Shown piece after piece: positions 1-9,596 of a stretch of DNA of 64,000 bases. This stretch comes from GH45 sp046704385 (GTDB taxonomy: Bacteria; Bacteroidota; Bacteroidia; Bacteroidales; SZUA-534), in NCBI GenBank assembly GCA_046704385.1, contig JBJKSB010000088.1:10299-74298 (forward strand), given 5' to 3'. The position numbers and the translations under genes were made by a program. A model generated the notes under the pieces. It saw nothing but the letters and a program-made list of their open reading frames with translations. It did not search any database and was not told the DNA's origin. Within the stretch, counting starts at the first letter, position 1, and every line of letters begins with the position of its first letter.

Positions 1-1076
1 TTAGTGCAGTACAACATAATTTCAAACCTTCAGATGGGACCATTTCAAGATTCGATGGATACTCTCCCCCTTACGATACCTCTTTCACTCAGGGAACTTT
101 CAATATTACCGATCTTAATGCATATGCAGAAGATAAGATAAAACTAGGCGAAAAATTTACTGCCACATTTGGTTTACGGCTGGTACTAAATGATACCAAA
201 GAAAAAAACCTGCAGGCAGAACCACGAATACAACTGCAATTACTGGCAACTGATAATCTTTCGTTTAAAACGGGGTATGCCCGTGTAACCCAGAATAGCT
301 TTTTAATATCTACAAACAGCATGATTTCGCCAGCTGATTTATGGGTATTCAAAACTCAAAACATGAAACCATTGATAGGTAACCAGGTAGATTTTGGCGT
401 AACTACTTCACTTTTTAACGAGATAAAAATGACCTTTGAAACTTACTACAAAAAGCTGGATAATGTACCGGGTGTTTTGGAAGGGAAAAAAATTGACCGG
501 CTGGATAACTGGGAAACCAATATTGTACAGGGCCAGGGTGAAGCCTATGGTTTTGAAAGCATGATTGAACGTCGTTATGGTAAAATTAACGGCTTTATTG
601 GTTACACTCTGGCTTACAGCAACAGACAATTCAAAGAATTAAATAATGGGAGGCCCTACCGTTTCAAATACGATCGCAGGCACAATATTTCTGTAGTAGT
701 CTCGTACAAACTTACCCGACGATTGGAAGTAAATGCCGTTTGGAATTTTGCTTCAGGCAGCCTGGTATCGTTATATACTCAGAAATATAAAAGCTCAGCT
801 GATTATTATGATACAGACCTGGATCATTTGTATCCGGGAGGAACCAGATTATATGCAGCCAGTAAAAATAATTATGAATTACCCCCTTTTCATCAGCTTG
901 ACCTTGGTTTTACATTCACCAAACAAAAGAAAAGAGGCACTATTAAATGGAATTATGGTATTTATAATGTATATAACCGGGTTAATCCTTTTTATATTAC
1001 CATTGAGCAGGAGCATTACTTCATGAATGGGGCTCTGCCCATTCTACCCTATGTAAGCTATACTTTCAAATTTTAA
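1..1076 (+). CDS. TonB-dependent outer-membrane receptor, C-terminal part (5' end outside window)
   Basis: The reading frame is open from base 3 upstream of the first in-frame ATG (321), so this is the 3' end of a longer gene cut by the window edge. The visible protein is rich in alternating aromatic/polar beta strands typical of a TonB receptor barrel. It ends in aromatic residues (VSYTFKF), the usual terminal strand signal for outer-membrane barrel insertion. The plug domain and TonB box are not visible. A DUF4249 lipoprotein gene follows 4 bp downstream, a pairing common in Bacteroidota for receptors of unknown ligand often linked to ECF sigma/anti-sigma control. The substrate cannot be told from the sequence. 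Confidence 0.85.
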   Translation, partial: SAVQHNFKPSDGTISRFDGYSPPYDTSFTQGTFNITDLNAYAEDKIKLGEKFTATFGLRLVLNDTKEKNLQAEPRIQLQLLATDNLSFKTGYARVTQNSFLISTNSMISPADLWVFKTQNMKPLIGNQVDFGVTTSLFNEIKMTFETYYKKLDNVPGVLEGKKIDRLDNWETNIVQGQGEAYGFESMIERRYGKINGFIGYTLAYSNRQFKELNNGRPYRFKYDRRHNISVVVSYKLTRRLEVNAVWNFASGSLVSLYTQKYKSSADYYDTDLDHLYPGGTRLYAASKNNYELPPFHQLDLGFTFTKQKKRGTIKWNYGIYNVYNRVNPFYITIEQEHYFMNGALPILPYVSYTFKF

Positions 1077-1080
1077 AATC

Positions 1081-2103
1081 ATGAAAAAAACCTGTTTGTT
1101 TTTATATAGTATTTTACTGTTCTGGGCCTGCGAACCCATTCCCTTTGATTTAAATGTAAACCAGAACAATTCAATGTGCGCCAGTTTTTATAGTGACAAT
1201 TCTCCCTCGTTTGCCATCTATTACACCTCAGGGATATTCAGTCATGACACCCCTGTACCCATCGAGGGTGTTACCCTAAAAGTTTGGGAGGATAATATAC
1301 TAATACCGGATTTCAATTTTACTGATCAAATGAGCTATATGAACCCTGAGTTTAAACCCAAACCAGGAGCCCAATATAAAATTAAAGCAGAGATGGTTGA
1401 AGGAGATCCCTTACTTTGTAACTTCACTATGCCCGGGCTGGTTAAGTTTGATGTATTAAATTTTGAAACTGAGGAAGTTGTTGTAAATCATTATCAGGAA
1501 TATTACGATACAATTTATCAGACAAGTTATTCAGGAATTACAGATAGCATTATTTTTATAGAATACCACGAAGCCCGTAATGATACTGTGGTAAAAATAA
1601 ATATGGCCTTAAAAATTAATGATCCGCAAAATACAACGGACTATTATTATTTAATCCCTGGAACCATTGGTATATTTGACTCAAACATCAAACCACATTA
1701 TACCACATTAGGACCTGTGGAAGAGGATAACAACGGCTTTTACTCAATACCTATGTTTGCCGATGATATTATAAATGAACAGAACAATATTGTAAAATTT
1801 TCAGCCTATTACGGACCCAGAGATTCTGTACGAATTGAATTGAGTCATTTTGATGAATTTACTTACAATTTTAACATAAAAACATTTTTATACAGAGCTG
1901 CTCTCAATCCTGCTGTTAATGACAATAACACTGCCCTGATGGACTTTTTTAAACCCGCAGGTATACCCGAAACAGAACCGGTGATACTTCCTCAGAATGT
2001 TGAAAACGGCATAGGAGTTATCACATCATATTCAGTTTATAAACAATCTTTTGCATTTGATCTACCCCCGGAAAGTGAATGGAAATTTATTAATAAAAAC
2101 TAA
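1081..2103 (+). CDS. DUF4249-family lipoprotein
   Basis: This 340-residue protein has a short hydrophobic leader ending in a lipobox-like LFWAC (Cys about residue 17), so it is probably a lipoprotein. Composition and layout fit the DUF4249 family: an N-terminal beta-sandwich-like segment with an 'EGVTLKVWEDN' type strand, then repeated 'Y.I.A' strands. It starts 4 bp after the TonB receptor stop codon, so the two are almost certainly cotranscribed. The family is known mainly as a surface partner of TonB receptors; no biochemical function is established. It ends convergently with ftsZ. The 56-bp gap to ftsZ has only a weak GC-rich inverted segment and no convincing terminator. Confidence 0.75.
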   Translation: MKKTCLFLYSILLFWACEPIPFDLNVNQNNSMCASFYSDNSPSFAIYYTSGIFSHDTPVPIEGVTLKVWEDNILIPDFNFTDQMSYMNPEFKPKPGAQYKIKAEMVEGDPLLCNFTMPGLVKFDVLNFETEEVVVNHYQEYYDTIYQTSYSGITDSIIFIEYHEARNDTVVKINMALKINDPQNTTDYYYLIPGTIGIFDSNIKPHYTTLGPVEEDNNGFYSIPMFADDIINEQNNIVKFSAYYGPRDSVRIELSHFDEFTYNFNIKTFLYRAALNPAVNDNNTALMDFFKPAGIPETEPVILPQNVENGIGVITSYSVYKQSFAFDLPPESEWKFINKN

Positions 2104-2159
2104 AAAAACGGAGCCTGAAAACTTCAAACCCCGCTCTTATCTATATACACCGACCCTAA

Positions 2160-3674
2160 CTAGTCAACATTATCAAATAAAAATGAATTTTCGTTACTGA
2201 TACGGGTCACCCCTTCTTCATCGGTTAAAGTGAAGCGCGATATTTCTTTTTCTTCTGTGTCGCTTTCTTCCATATCTTCGAGCCGTACTTTTTTGCGTTT
2301 AAAAGCCGGTTCATTCTCAAGCTCCTCAATATCGCTTTCGTTTTTATACGATACTTTGGGTTTTTGCATTTTGTTTACCTTAATGCTCTCTTCAGCATCA
2401 CCTGAAACAATTCCAAGGTCGAGCTGCTTAGCAGCCGTCTTTTTGGTATCTGACTTATCTTCCCCGAAAAGCTCAAATCTTTCAACCTTCTCAATGGGTT
2501 CATTGTCAGTAAAATCAAAAAGTTCTTCTTCCTTTTTAGGTTCTTCTTTATCGTAAATTTCAAAAGGAATATCCTCGCCTTCCAGCTTTTCATATATTTT
2601 TTCGTCAATCGGGGGCTTTTCATCTTCATCCCTTTTTATTTCGTGCAGCGGAACGGAAATTTTTTGTTCAGCCTCGTGAGCAACCAACTCCGGAATACTT
2701 TCGGTTCCAAAACCGGTAGCAATAATGGTAATACAAATTTTATCGCCCAGCGAGGTGTCAAGGGTATTCCCCCAAATAATATCGGCAGTCATTCCGGCTG
2801 ATTCCTGCACATAATCGGTAATTTGTCCTATTTCGTCCATACGAACCTCATCATCAGGACCTGAGGCAATATTGAGCAATATATTTTTTGCTCCTTTTAT
2901 ATCATTATTATTTAATAATGGTGAACTCAGCGCTTCTTCAATGGCCAGCGTGGCACGGTTTTCGCCTGATGCCATTGCCGATCCCATTAATGCCACACCA
3001 CTGTTTGACATTACCGTATGAACATCCGCAAAGTCAACATTCACCGAACCATGAACCGTAATAATTTCAGCAATTCCTTTGGCTGCAACGGTTAATACAT
3101 TATCAGCCTGCGCAAATGCCGTCGACAGAGGTAAATCGCCATACATTTCACGCAATTTTTCATTGTTAATCACCAGTAAGGCATCCACTTGTTCACGCAT
3201 TTTGTTTAACCCTTCAATAGCCTGGTTCATGCGCCTTTTCCCTTCAAAGCGAAATGGCAGGGTAACAATCCCCACTGTGAGTATACCTAAATCGCGAGCT
3301 TCCTCAGCAATTACAGGAGCTGCACCGGTTCCGGTTCCGCCGCCCATACCTGCGGTTATAAAAACCATTTTAGTATTGTGCGATAAGATATCCGTAATTT
3401 TATCCAGACTTTCAATAGCTGCCTGCCTGCCCTGTTCCGGTTTATTTCCTGCACCTCTGCCTTGTGTCAGGGTTTCGCCCAACTGTATTTTTATGGGTAT
3501 TTCGCTGCTTCGCAATGCCTGAGCATCGGTATTGCAAATTACAAAGTCAACATCAGTAATTCCCTGGCGGAACATATGATTTACTGCATTTCCACCACCT
3601 CCACCTACTCCTATCACTTTAATAATGGAACTCTTGTTGTGGGGTAAATCAAAATTCATCAGTTCTTCAGCCAT
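2160..3674 (-). CDS. ftsZ: Cell division GTPase FtsZ
   Basis: Tubulin-like GTPase that polymerises into the division ring at midcell. The 504-residue protein has the nucleotide loop GVGGGGGNA (22-30), the tubulin signature GGGTGTG (111-117) and the T7 synergy loop NVDFADV (212-218). The core (to about residue 325) is followed by a long acidic, Lys/Glu-rich linker. A PAFKRKK segment near residue 456 resembles the conserved C-terminal peptide that binds FtsA. It is not terminal but is followed by about 42 further residues. The gene is the last of the dcw cluster, downstream of ftsA with a 125-bp gap, which is larger than elsewhere in the cluster and may hold its own control signals. Confidence 0.98.
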   Translation of the reverse strand: MAEELMNFDLPHNKSSIIKVIGVGGGGGNAVNHMFRQGITDVDFVICNTDAQALRSSEIPIKIQLGETLTQGRGAGNKPEQGRQAAIESLDKITDILSHNTKMVFITAGMGGGTGTGAAPVIAEEARDLGILTVGIVTLPFRFEGKRRMNQAIEGLNKMREQVDALLVINNEKLREMYGDLPLSTAFAQADNVLTVAAKGIAEIITVHGSVNVDFADVHTVMSNSGVALMGSAMASGENRATLAIEEALSSPLLNNNDIKGAKNILLNIASGPDDEVRMDEIGQITDYVQESAGMTADIIWGNTLDTSLGDKICITIIATGFGTESIPELVAHEAEQKISVPLHEIKRDEDEKPPIDEKIYEKLEGEDIPFEIYDKEEPKKEEELFDFTDNEPIEKVERFELFGEDKSDTKKTAAKQLDLGIVSGDAEESIKVNKMQKPKVSYKNESDIEELENEPAFKRKKVRLEDMEESDTEEKEISRFTLTDEEGVTRISNENSFLFDNVD

Positions 3675-3733
3675 TTTTTTTAATTTTTTAGTTTATCAGC
3701 TTATCCAACGCCTAAATATTTTAACAGTTTCAG

Positions 3734-3773
3734 GCGACAGGTTAACTTCTCACCTGAAAAGTAACCCGCCTTC
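3734..3773 (-). promoter_or_regulatory. Bulged stem-loop in the ftsA-ftsZ gap
   Basis: AGGCG pairs with CGCCT and the inner GGTTA with TAACC, separated by a 3-nt bulge on one side and closing a loop of about 17 nt. It lies in the only sizeable gap of the distal dcw cluster and is not followed by a U-run on the minus strand, so it is not a typical terminator. It may modulate the FtsA:FtsZ ratio through RNA processing or stability. This is inferred from pairing alone. Confidence 0.3.
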
Positions 3774-3799
3774 CTTTAACTGTGAACTACCTGCAAGTC

Positions 3800-5143
3800 T
3801 TACATTTGTTGGTCATCCACTTCAAAGAATTCACCCAGTTTATCGAACAAGGTTGCTATTTTCTTTTTCTGTGGCTTTTTATCCTCAACTTGTTTTTCTT
3901 CAGTAACTAATTCCACTTCGGGCTCTGTCTTAACCTGTTTCTCCTGTTTAATTTCAGACTTTTGCTCAACGCAACAAGGGCCTTTTTCAACAAATCCGGT
4001 AAGCATCAACCCGACTGCTGTTGCAAACATCGGTTGATTTACTTCCTCTACTACCTGACTTTGAACACTTTGGTTAGGCACACCAACCCGCACATCCATG
4101 CCTGTTTTAAAAGCCACCAACTGGCTAAGGTTTTTAAGCAAGGCTCCACCACCTGTCAGCACAATACCAGCCCCTAACTGCTGCAACATTCCTGAAGCTT
4201 CCACTTCAAAATAAATCTGGGCAATAATTTCCTCCATCCTTGACTGGATTATATGAGCCAGATTTTTAAAACTTATTTCTTTTGGTGGCCTTCCGTTAAT
4301 ACCAGGAATACTAACCACTTTATTTTCCTGGGCTTTATCGGCTAACGACGAGCCATATTTCACTTTTAATTGCTCGGCATAGCGTTCCAAAATGTTGCAG
4401 CCCTGTTTAATATCCTGGGTAACAATATTTCCACCAAAAGGAATCACTGCCGTATGGCGGATGATACCATCATAAAAAACTGCTACATCGGTAGTACCAC
4501 CACCAATATCAACCAGTGCCACTCCAATTTCTTTCTCATCTTCAGTTAAAACTGCATCGGACGAGGCCAAAGGTTCCAGAACGAGGCGCTTTACATTTAT
4601 TCCTGCACGATTCACGCATTTTTTAATATTATTAGCCGCTGCTGTTTGCCCGATTACAATATGGAAGTTTGCCTCCAAACGCTTGCCGAACATCCCGACA
4701 GGGTTTTTAACGCCGGTTTCGTTATCCACAATAAAACTTTGTGGCAAAACATGGATAATTTCCTCACCAACATCGATAGGAATTTTATGCATATCGTCAA
4801 CCAGGGCTTGTACATCTTCCTTTGAAATTTCTTCATCGTACGAATCACGATTGATATACCCACGATTCCTGATGCTGCGTATATGCTGACCGGCAATACC
4901 TACATATGCATCTGTAATACGTACACCAGCCTGCGATTCGGCGATATCCACTGCCTGCCTGATGGCATTTACGGTTTGCTCAATATTGAGAACAACCCCG
5001 CGTTTCACTCCTGTGGAACGGGTGTTGCCATAGCCCAAAATATCAATTTTCCCCGACTCATTTTTCCTTCCAATGATAGCTACTATTTTGGTTGTACCTA
5101 TGTCAATTGCTGCTACTATTTTTTCTTTTGGGTTCATACTCAT
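3800..5143 (-). CDS. ftsA: Cell division protein FtsA
   Basis: Actin-like ATPase that tethers FtsZ filaments to the membrane. The 447-residue protein carries the phosphate-1 motif AAIDIGTTKIVAIIG near the N terminus, phosphate-2 ALVDIGGGTTDVAVF mid-protein and the adenosine motif GGGALL. The C terminus has a charged linker, then a likely amphipathic helix around KIATLFDKLGEFFEV, matching the membrane-targeting helix of FtsA. The ATG at 5141-5143 overlaps the ftsQ stop (TAATG), indicating translational coupling; a second Met two codons later is an alternative start. Length is typical for Bacteroidota. Confidence 0.97.
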   Translation of the reverse strand: MSMNPKEKIVAAIDIGTTKIVAIIGRKNESGKIDILGYGNTRSTGVKRGVVLNIEQTVNAIRQAVDIAESQAGVRITDAYVGIAGQHIRSIRNRGYINRDSYDEEISKEDVQALVDDMHKIPIDVGEEIIHVLPQSFIVDNETGVKNPVGMFGKRLEANFHIVIGQTAAANNIKKCVNRAGINVKRLVLEPLASSDAVLTEDEKEIGVALVDIGGGTTDVAVFYDGIIRHTAVIPFGGNIVTQDIKQGCNILERYAEQLKVKYGSSLADKAQENKVVSIPGINGRPPKEISFKNLAHIIQSRMEEIIAQIYFEVEASGMLQQLGAGIVLTGGGALLKNLSQLVAFKTGMDVRVGVPNQSVQSQVVEEVNQPMFATAVGLMLTGFVEKGPCCVEQKSEIKQEKQVKTEPEVELVTEEKQVEDKKPQKKKIATLFDKLGEFFEVDDQQM

Positions 5144-5934
5144 TATCTTTTAGTACAAATTACCTGATTATTATATTTTAAGTTTATTGTCTTATATTTA
5201 TTCCATCCGGCCTTCGGAAAGCCTTGTGTATAAAGCGCTTTTAAGTTGTTAAATTTGGTGATGTAATGATCAATTCCGCCAAATTCAATTATATGAGTCC
5301 CTACACGAGGAACCAACTCATACTCGTTACCATTCACATAAATTTGCTCGATCTGGGCCCTCCAGAATTCGTCACGATAAATATAGCTGGCCAGTTGATA
5401 CAAATCAAGTAGTAGTGCATTAGAGTTATCCACAGACTTATCACCAATTTCAGACTTTTGTACGGCGAGTAATTTTGTGTAATTCAGGTTTATATTACCT
5501 GATGCAATAAGTACATGGGCTGTGTATTTCGATGATAACGGCATGATTTTACCTTCATCGTCAATATAGAAACTCTCACGGTTTTTGCTAATGATCCGCA
5601 GTATTGGATTTCGTTGTGTAATATTAATTTGAACGGTACCCTGCACCGTACGAAACACATTTGCTTCCTTAACCGATGGATGTAATTTTAAGAATTCCTC
5701 CAGCTTATTTTCATTGATACTGTTCACCGGTTGACCAATCAACGATTCTTTTTTATCGTTCAACATGGTAATTACATCATTTTCCTCGATAAAATAATTA
5801 TGTGTTTTGTCGAGTACATTAACCTTCACATCCTTGCATTTAATTTCCTGCTTTTTGGCGGCAATTAAAGGCAATAACACCAGAATGTAAACTATAATGG
5901 TTACCCAGGGCAATATTTGTTTTAGTTTAGTCAT
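5143..5934 (-). CDS. ftsQ: Cell division protein FtsQ/DivIB
   Basis: Bitopic divisome protein of 263 residues with a short cytoplasmic N terminus, one membrane segment (about residues 9-26) and a periplasmic part that starts with a POTRA-like region (VNVLDKTHNYFIEENDV...) followed by the FtsQ beta domain. It links early and late division proteins and regulates septal synthesis. Assignment rests on position between murC and ftsA plus domain layout, since FtsQ is poorly conserved. It overlaps murC by 8 bp upstream and ftsA by 1 bp downstream, so all three are probably translationally coupled. Confidence 0.93.
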   Translation of the reverse strand: MTKLKQILPWVTIIVYILVLLPLIAAKKQEIKCKDVKVNVLDKTHNYFIEENDVITMLNDKKESLIGQPVNSINENKLEEFLKLHPSVKEANVFRTVQGTVQINITQRNPILRIISKNRESFYIDDEGKIMPLSSKYTAHVLIASGNINLNYTKLLAVQKSEIGDKSVDNSNALLLDLYQLASYIYRDEFWRAQIEQIYVNGNEYELVPRVGTHIIEFGGIDHYITKFNNLKALYTQGFPKAGWNKYKTINLKYNNQVICTKR

Positions 5935-7312
5935 TTTTGCTATATTTCTCTTCTAAACCCTTTTTAATTTTAGGGACCAAACGGTCGATGTCGCCGGCAC
6001 CCATTGTTATAACAATATCAATATCTGATTTTAATACATTATTTACAACCTGGTTATAGCTGCACAATTGTTTGTTTTTCAATTTCATTTTACTAAAAAT
6101 AAGCCGGCTTTCAACTCCGGGGATTGGTTCTTCGCGGGCCGGATAGATATCTGTAAGTATCACCTGGTCGCATAAGTCAAGGCTTGCTGCAAAACCATCG
6201 GCAAAATCCCTGGTCCGGGTATATAAATGCGGTTGAAAAACTCCGGTAATTGGGCGGCCTGGATACATGTGTTTTACAGAGTTAATACATGCCTTTATTT
6301 CCTCTGGGTGATGAGCATAATCATCAATGTAAACTATTTTATCGGTTTTAACCTGAAAATCGAAACGCCGTTTAACTCCTCGGTAATCCTTTAAATTTGT
6401 TTTAATGGTCTCTATATCTATTCCGGCCAGCCAGGCCAAAGCCATTGCCGCTACGGCATTTTCAATGTTATATAAACCGGGGATTCCCAGCATGATTTCA
6501 GGAAATTCGCCTTTGGGTGTATGCCAGTTAAACCGGTAAAATCCGTCATTTACCGTAATATGGCTGGCATAAAAATCAGCCTGAGAATTTTCCAATGAAT
6601 AGGTGTAATAGTTAATTTGTGTATTAATCTCAGGATTTATTTTCAGACTCAATTTATAAACTAATGACCCCTGAGGCTTTACCTGGCTTACAAATTTGTA
6701 GAATGTCTCCTTTAAAGCCGCATGGTTATCGTAAATATCAAGATGATCGGCATCCATTGATGACACAATAGCTAATTCAGGATACAAGGTTAAAAATGAG
6801 CGATCGAACTCATCGGCTTCAATAACCACATTTTTTGAATTTGCATTGATAATCACATTACTATTAAGATTTTTTGAAATACCCCCTAAAAATGCATTGC
6901 ACTGTTCATGCATTATCCACGAAAGTGTTGTACTTATTGAGGTTTTTCCGTGAGTTCCGGCAACGGCCATTCCATAATTCTCTTTTACCAGTAACCCCAA
7001 CGCCTCCGACCTTTTAAACACTGTGAAATTATGTTGACGGAAATATTCCAAACCCTTGTGGTTTTTTGGTATTGCCGGGGTATAAATTACCAGTGTTGTT
7101 GTGTTATCTTTAACTTCCGGGTCAACCGCTTCCACAGAATCTTCATAAGTTATTGAAATTCCTTCACTAATAAGCCTTTTGGTAATATCTGAAGGCGTTT
7201 TGTCGTAGCCATACACCGGAAAACCCGATGACTTGAACCAACGGGCAAGGGCACTCATTCCGATACCTCCGATACCGACAAAATAAATTCTATGGAAATT
7301 CGTAATATTCAA
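5927..7312 (-). CDS. murC: UDP-N-acetylmuramate--L-alanine ligase MurC
   Basis: Cytoplasmic Mur ligase adding L-alanine to UDP-MurNAc, the first amino acid of the peptidoglycan stem peptide. The 461-residue protein has the N-terminal Rossmann motif GIGGIGMSALA (about 13-23), the ATP-binding P-loop GTHGKTS (119-125), the ligase motif IEADEFDRSF, and YAHHPEEI in the C-terminal domain. The GIGGIGMS start and YAHHP distinguish MurC from MurD and MurE. It sits between murG and ftsQ in canonical dcw order. Confidence 0.97.
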   Translation of the reverse strand: MNITNFHRIYFVGIGGIGMSALARWFKSSGFPVYGYDKTPSDITKRLISEGISITYEDSVEAVDPEVKDNTTTLVIYTPAIPKNHKGLEYFRQHNFTVFKRSEALGLLVKENYGMAVAGTHGKTSISTTLSWIMHEQCNAFLGGISKNLNSNVIINANSKNVVIEADEFDRSFLTLYPELAIVSSMDADHLDIYDNHAALKETFYKFVSQVKPQGSLVYKLSLKINPEINTQINYYTYSLENSQADFYASHITVNDGFYRFNWHTPKGEFPEIMLGIPGLYNIENAVAAMALAWLAGIDIETIKTNLKDYRGVKRRFDFQVKTDKIVYIDDYAHHPEEIKACINSVKHMYPGRPITGVFQPHLYTRTRDFADGFAASLDLCDQVILTDIYPAREEPIPGVESRLIFSKMKLKNKQLCSYNQVVNNVLKSDIDIVITMGAGDIDRLVPKIKKGLEEKYSKND

Positions 7313-7329
7313 TTTATTAGTTCATTAAA

Positions 7330-8451
7330 TTATTTGTCAAGCAATTTAAATACCTCATCAACAATATGTTCGTCAGCATCGGGTTTAGCCATTTTTTGCA
7401 GTTTAACCCGCATTTCAACCCATTTATTATCGTCTTTTAGCAGCTTAAATATTTCTTTTATCAATCGTTCCTTTGCCTGGTTATCGCTCACCATTATTGC
7501 CGCATTTTTATTTACCAAAGCCATGGCATTTTTGGTTTGATGGTCTTCGGCCACATTTGGGCTTGGCACCAAAATTACAGGTTTACCCACGATACAAAGT
7601 TCCGATATGGTTCCTGCTCCGGCCCGCGAAATAATAACATCGGCTACCGAATAGGCCAAATCCATACGATTAATGAATTCCAAAACCTGAATGTGATGTT
7701 CCTTGAACTTTGCCAGCTCACTTTTTGCTTCCTCAAAGAAATATTTGCCTGTTTGCCAGATCACCTGGATATCCTTACGTATCAATTCGTCCAGGTTATA
7801 GGCAATACTCTGGTTAATAGTAAGTGCGCCAAGGCTTCCGCCAATTACCAACAAAGTCTTTTTGTCGGGATCAAGGTTAAAGAATTCCAGTGCCTCGGAG
7901 CTTTTGTTTTTAATCTTTTGCAAATCTTTTCGAACCGGATTGCCTGTATTTATAATTTTCGATTTCGGAAAATATTTTTCCATATTGTCATACGCCACAC
8001 ATATTTTTTTTGCCTTTGAGGCCAGTAATTTGTTGGTAATCCCGGCATATGAGTTCTGCTCCTGAATTAATGTCGGAACCTTTAAACGTTGGGCCATATG
8101 CAATAAAGGGCCACTGGCAAAACCGCCCACACCAACCACCACATCAGGATTAAATACCTTAATGATGCTTTTACATTTTATAAGACTAATAATTAGCTTT
8201 GGAAAGAATGTGAAGTTTTTAAGAATCATTTTCCGCTGGAATCCGGAAATAGGTAAACCTACAATCTTATATCCGGCAGCAGGAACTTTTTCCATCTCCA
8301 TCCTGTCGTGAGCACCCACAAAAAGAATTTCAGCACTTTGATCGCGGCGCTGTATTGCCCTGGCAATACTTAATGCCGGAAAAATATGGCCACCTGTGCC
8401 ACCGCCACTAATAATTATCTTCAGGGATTTCGATTTCTGATTCATTTTCAA
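7330..8451 (-). CDS. murG: UDP-GlcNAc:undecaprenyl-PP-MurNAc-pentapeptide GlcNAc transferase MurG
   Basis: GT28 glycosyltransferase making lipid II from lipid I at the inner face of the cytoplasmic membrane. The 373-residue protein shows the N-terminal GGGTGGHIFPALSIA loop, the VGVGGFASGP motif, and the C-terminal donor-site segment ISRAGAGTISELC. The annotated start lies 44 bp inside ftsW; Met3 (38-bp overlap) is equally plausible. The overlap argues for coupled translation with ftsW, the lipid II polymerase acting one step later. Confidence 0.97.
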   Translation of the reverse strand: MKMNQKSKSLKIIISGGGTGGHIFPALSIARAIQRRDQSAEILFVGAHDRMEMEKVPAAGYKIVGLPISGFQRKMILKNFTFFPKLIISLIKCKSIIKVFNPDVVVGVGGFASGPLLHMAQRLKVPTLIQEQNSYAGITNKLLASKAKKICVAYDNMEKYFPKSKIINTGNPVRKDLQKIKNKSSEALEFFNLDPDKKTLLVIGGSLGALTINQSIAYNLDELIRKDIQVIWQTGKYFFEEAKSELAKFKEHHIQVLEFINRMDLAYSVADVIISRAGAGTISELCIVGKPVILVPSPNVAEDHQTKNAMALVNKNAAIMVSDNQAKERLIKEIFKLLKDDNKWVEMRVKLQKMAKPDADEHIVDEVFKLLDK

Positions 8452-9586
8452 TCTCTTCCGTTATAGGTTGAACTGTTCTACTCACACTTAAAATAATACC
8501 CAGTGCCACACTGGTAAAAATGATGGATGTACCACCCATACTTACCATAGGGAGGGTTTGTCCCGTTACCGGGAAAATATTTACTGCCACACCCATATTT
8601 ATCAGAGCCTGAAAAACAAGGCTGAAAGCAAGCCCAATGACCAAAAAAGCCGGGAAAGTTCGTTGACTCTTTCGGACAATTGATCCGACGCGATACAATA
8701 AAAACAAATACAACAGCAGTACCACCAATCCACCAATTAATCCATATTCTTCAATAATTATAGAATAAATAAAATCGGAATACGGGTGAGGCAAAAAGTT
8801 GCGCTGTATACTGTTTCCGGGGCCTTTACCGAACAAACCGCCGTTTACAATGGCAATTTTTGATTGATTCGACTGGTAATTTCCATCGCTGTCGTTGCTA
8901 GTAAAGCTTTCAATACGGGCTTTCCATGTGCCAACACGGCCTGTATTTGGCATATGCGTTGCTATTACCACAAACAAAACTACTGCAGCTACACCAACCC
9001 CAACAACACTCATAAGGTGCAATATCCTTATTCTGCCAATAAACATCAATACCAGGCAAATAGCAAAAAGCATTGCTGATGTTGAAAAGTTTGCAGGGAG
9101 AATTAGGCCACAAATAATCAACATCCACAACAAAACAGGTTTAAATGCAGCATTAGGGTTCTCTATCTGCTCCTGGTTGCTCGATAATATTCTGGCAACA
9201 TACATAATCAAAGCAAATTTAGCCAGGTCGGATGTTTGAAACGATAAGCCGGTACCAGGAAGTGTTATCCACCGGGCAGCTTCGTTCAGGCTTACACCTT
9301 TAATCAGAGTCCAGGCCAAAAGCGGCACACAAGCATAAACCAGCAGCATCGATAATGAATAAAATACTTTGTATGATACATTATGAATAATAAAGGTGAT
9401 ACCAATACCAAATGCCAGGAATGCCAAATGCCTGAACAAAAAGTACGAAGTATTGCCTCCCATTTTTTTGTAGGCCAGAGTCCCGGTGGCACTGTAAACT
9501 GTCAGCATCGAAAAAATAGCCAACAGAAATATTATAAGCCAAATGGCCGTATCACCCTTAAAATATTTTACAAATTTTTCTTTCAT
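8408..9586 (-). CDS. ftsW: SEDS septal peptidoglycan polymerase FtsW
   Basis: Integral membrane glycosyltransferase of the SEDS family (392 residues) that works with the class B PBP encoded upstream. It has about ten hydrophobic segments. The large periplasmic loop contains GKGPGNS, and near the C terminus are the conserved VFPVTGQTLPMVSMGGTS residues typical of FtsW/RodA. FtsW rather than RodA is chosen for its dcw context. Upstream, the murD-ftsW junction is interrupted by a repeat-bounded GxxExxY gene; downstream the gene overlaps murG. Confidence 0.96.
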   Translation of the reverse strand: MKEKFVKYFKGDTAIWLIIFLLAIFSMLTVYSATGTLAYKKMGGNTSYFLFRHLAFLAFGIGITFIIHNVSYKVFYSLSMLLVYACVPLLAWTLIKGVSLNEAARWITLPGTGLSFQTSDLAKFALIMYVARILSSNQEQIENPNAAFKPVLLWMLIICGLILPANFSTSAMLFAICLVLMFIGRIRILHLMSVVGVGVAAVVLFVVIATHMPNTGRVGTWKARIESFTSNDSDGNYQSNQSKIAIVNGGLFGKGPGNSIQRNFLPHPYSDFIYSIIIEEYGLIGGLVVLLLYLFLLYRVGSIVRKSQRTFPAFLVIGLAFSLVFQALINMGVAVNIFPVTGQTLPMVSMGGTSIIFTSVALGIILSVSRTVQPITEEIENESEIEIPEDNY

Positions 9587-9596
9587 AATTTAATTA

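Noticed and set aside
408..629. Antisense ORF across the TonB receptor and many similar antisense frames elsewhere
   Set aside because: They mirror strong coding genes, lack homology-like features and have no supporting context.
2104..2159. Terminator between DUF4249 and ftsZ
   Set aside because: Only a weak 4-5 bp GC pairing (GGAGC/GCTC) with no U-run; not enough to call.
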